Shown here piece after piece: positions 63,212 through 64,000 of a DNA stretch of 64,000 bases. Under the pieces are notes generated by a model that did no database searches, was not told the DNA's origin, and was given only the letters and a program-made list of their open reading frames with translations. The position numbers and the translations under genes are program-made. The DNA is from Verrucomicrobiota bacterium (GTDB lineage: Bacteria; Verrucomicrobiota; Verrucomicrobiia; Limisphaerales; JADLHS01), in the NCBI GenBank assembly GCA_029573725.1, contig JAKQDQ010000028.1, positions 186,001 to 250,000 on the forward strand. The letters are read 5' to 3'. Numbering within the stretch: position 1 is the first letter of the stretch; each line of letters starts with the position of its first letter.

Positions 63212-64000
63212 TTACGGTTGATCATAGAGTTGCCGTCCCACCTCCCGGCTGGCGGCAATCGTCTCCGCGTAGGGCGTGTCGGCAATATCCACAAAGCCGA
63301 TCTGGTAATTCTCCTCGTCATACACCCGCCCCGTCGTCGGTTCATCCATGTATTGGAACCAGTGCGTGCCGACAAATTGCGGATGTCGCAACGCTCCAAG
63401 AACGTATTCCTTATAGCTGGTCGCCCGCGCCGCCTGATTCTCCACGGGCACCAGTCCGGTATGGAAGAGGCCCCGATCCAGCGCGCCAAAGTGGAATTCC
63501 CCGATGATGAGCGGTTTGTCGTGACTTGGATTTTTGAAATCGGCCACACTGCGTTCGTACAGATTGTAACTGATCACGTCGCAATACTTGCCGGCGGCCA
63601 AGTCAGCCAACCGATTCACCCAGGCGAACCGGCAACCAAGATAGAGTTGCTGCGGAGCGACTGCCTTGATCGCCTCGCGCACGACGCGAAAATAAGTTTC
63701 CGCCGTATGCGAGTAAAACGCGGTTAAATCCGCGCGCGCTTTGTAGGCATCCGGAGTCTCCCGGGTCGCGAGCAACGCGTCCCACGAGTCATGAGTCGTT
63801 CCCCACACCTGATTCAGCTTCTCGATCTCCGCATACTTCGCCTTCAGATCGGCCAGCAAAGCCAGCTTCGCAGGCTGGTCCGCGGGAGATTTCAATGCCG
63901 CCAGCGCCAGCGACGTTTCATCGCCCCAGGACATTTCGTTATCGGAAAAGTAGCCAAGGCACCAGGGGTCATTCGCGCTCGTCTTGCGTTTGCCCGCCAT
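63212..64000 (-). CDS. Glycoside hydrolase (TIM-barrel, agarase/GH42-50-like), 5'-truncated
   Basis: Only the C-terminal 262 codons lie in the window; the ATG at the window edge is probably internal. The visible part has DPWCLGYFSDNEMSWGDET with the likely acid/base Glu, then a helical region, YLGCRFAWVNRLADLA, CDVISYNLYE and the likely nucleophile in LIIGEFHFGALD, followed by HWFQYMDEPTTGR. This is a clan A retaining glycosidase. The DNE-W-GDE arrangement suggests a beta-agarase or beta-galactosidase-like enzyme (GH50/GH42), but the family is inferred. The upstream gene part is beyond 64000. Confidence 0.75.
   Translation of the reverse strand: MAGKRKTSANDPWCLGYFSDNEMSWGDETSLALAALKSPADQPAKLALLADLKAKYAEIEKLNQVWGTTHDSWDALLATRETPDAYKARADLTAFYSHTAETYFRVVREAIKAVAPQQLYLGCRFAWVNRLADLAAGKYCDVISYNLYERSVADFKNPSHDKPLIIGEFHFGALDRGLFHTGLVPVENQAARATSYKEYVLGALRHPQFVGTHWFQYMDEPTTGRVYDEENYQIGFVDIADTPYAETIAASREVGRQLYDQP

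Overview
The window is GC-rich chromosomal DNA from a member of the Verrucomicrobiota, most likely the Limisphaerales/Pedosphaera side of the phylum. This is inferred from gene content, not from a phylogeny. Supporting features are secreted DUF1080, DUF5703 and LamG proteins, an FGly-type sulfatase, a PEP-CTERM protein, a long-form IspG, a PVC-type CdsA signature and very large secreted proteins ending in an SWP...FFR module. No rRNA operon, CRISPR array, phage, plasmid or insertion sequence is visible. Most genes are core functions.

Layout. 1-5.1 kb: carbohydrate-active secreted proteins (SGNH lipoprotein, DUF1080 protein, DUF5703/LamG enzyme). 5.4-9.5 kb: xseB-dxs, an MFS exporter, a hairpin-rich intergenic stretch and a 54-residue orphan gene. 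9.5-11.9 kb (minus strand): a DksA-like gene, rpmG and rpsR ending in a terminator, then a ZIP transporter and a Fur-family regulator behind a near-perfect palindrome, together forming a zinc-themed locus. 12-21.2 kb: Ser/Thr kinase, aguB, ilvD, SDR, xylA, tRNA-Ala, a small membrane protein, pabA/trpG and a sulfatase interrupted by an in-frame TGA. 21.2-30.3 kb: secA, then cdsA-dxr-rseP-ispG (lipid, isoprenoid and envelope-stress functions), then tRNA-Thr. 30.4-39.8 kb: VanZ-like protein, cardiolipin synthase, lolC/E-lolD, a CvpA-like protein, an ECF sigma factor with its putative anti-sigma, a polyprenyl synthase and an orphan ABC ATPase. 39.8-46.2 kb: dnaA with a candidate origin region, a thioredoxin-fold protein, prmC, tRNA-Pro, an LptF/G permease and rpoN. 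46.4-53.5 kb: addB-addA recombination nuclease. 53.6-64 kb: a 1775-residue subtilase, a PEP-CTERM protein, an Ig/LamG protein and a glycoside hydrolase cut by the window end.

Three MEP-pathway genes (dxs, dxr, ispG) and a long-chain prenyl synthase are spread over the window. Envelope biogenesis is heavily represented (SecA, CdsA, RseP, cardiolipin synthase, LolCDE, LptF).

The most notable observations are these. (1) A recurrent promoter layout (TTGAnn-N16/17/18-TAnnnT placed 6-11 nt before the start codon) at nine genes implies leaderless or near-leaderless mRNAs. (2) A candidate Zur operator and zinc uptake/regulation genes lie beside a DksA/L33/S18 operon whose products all lack zinc-binding cysteines. 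(3) A possible structured RNA precedes the 54-aa gene. (4) The LamG fold in the DUF5703 enzyme looks circularly permuted. (5) A C-terminal module is shared by the large secreted proteins.
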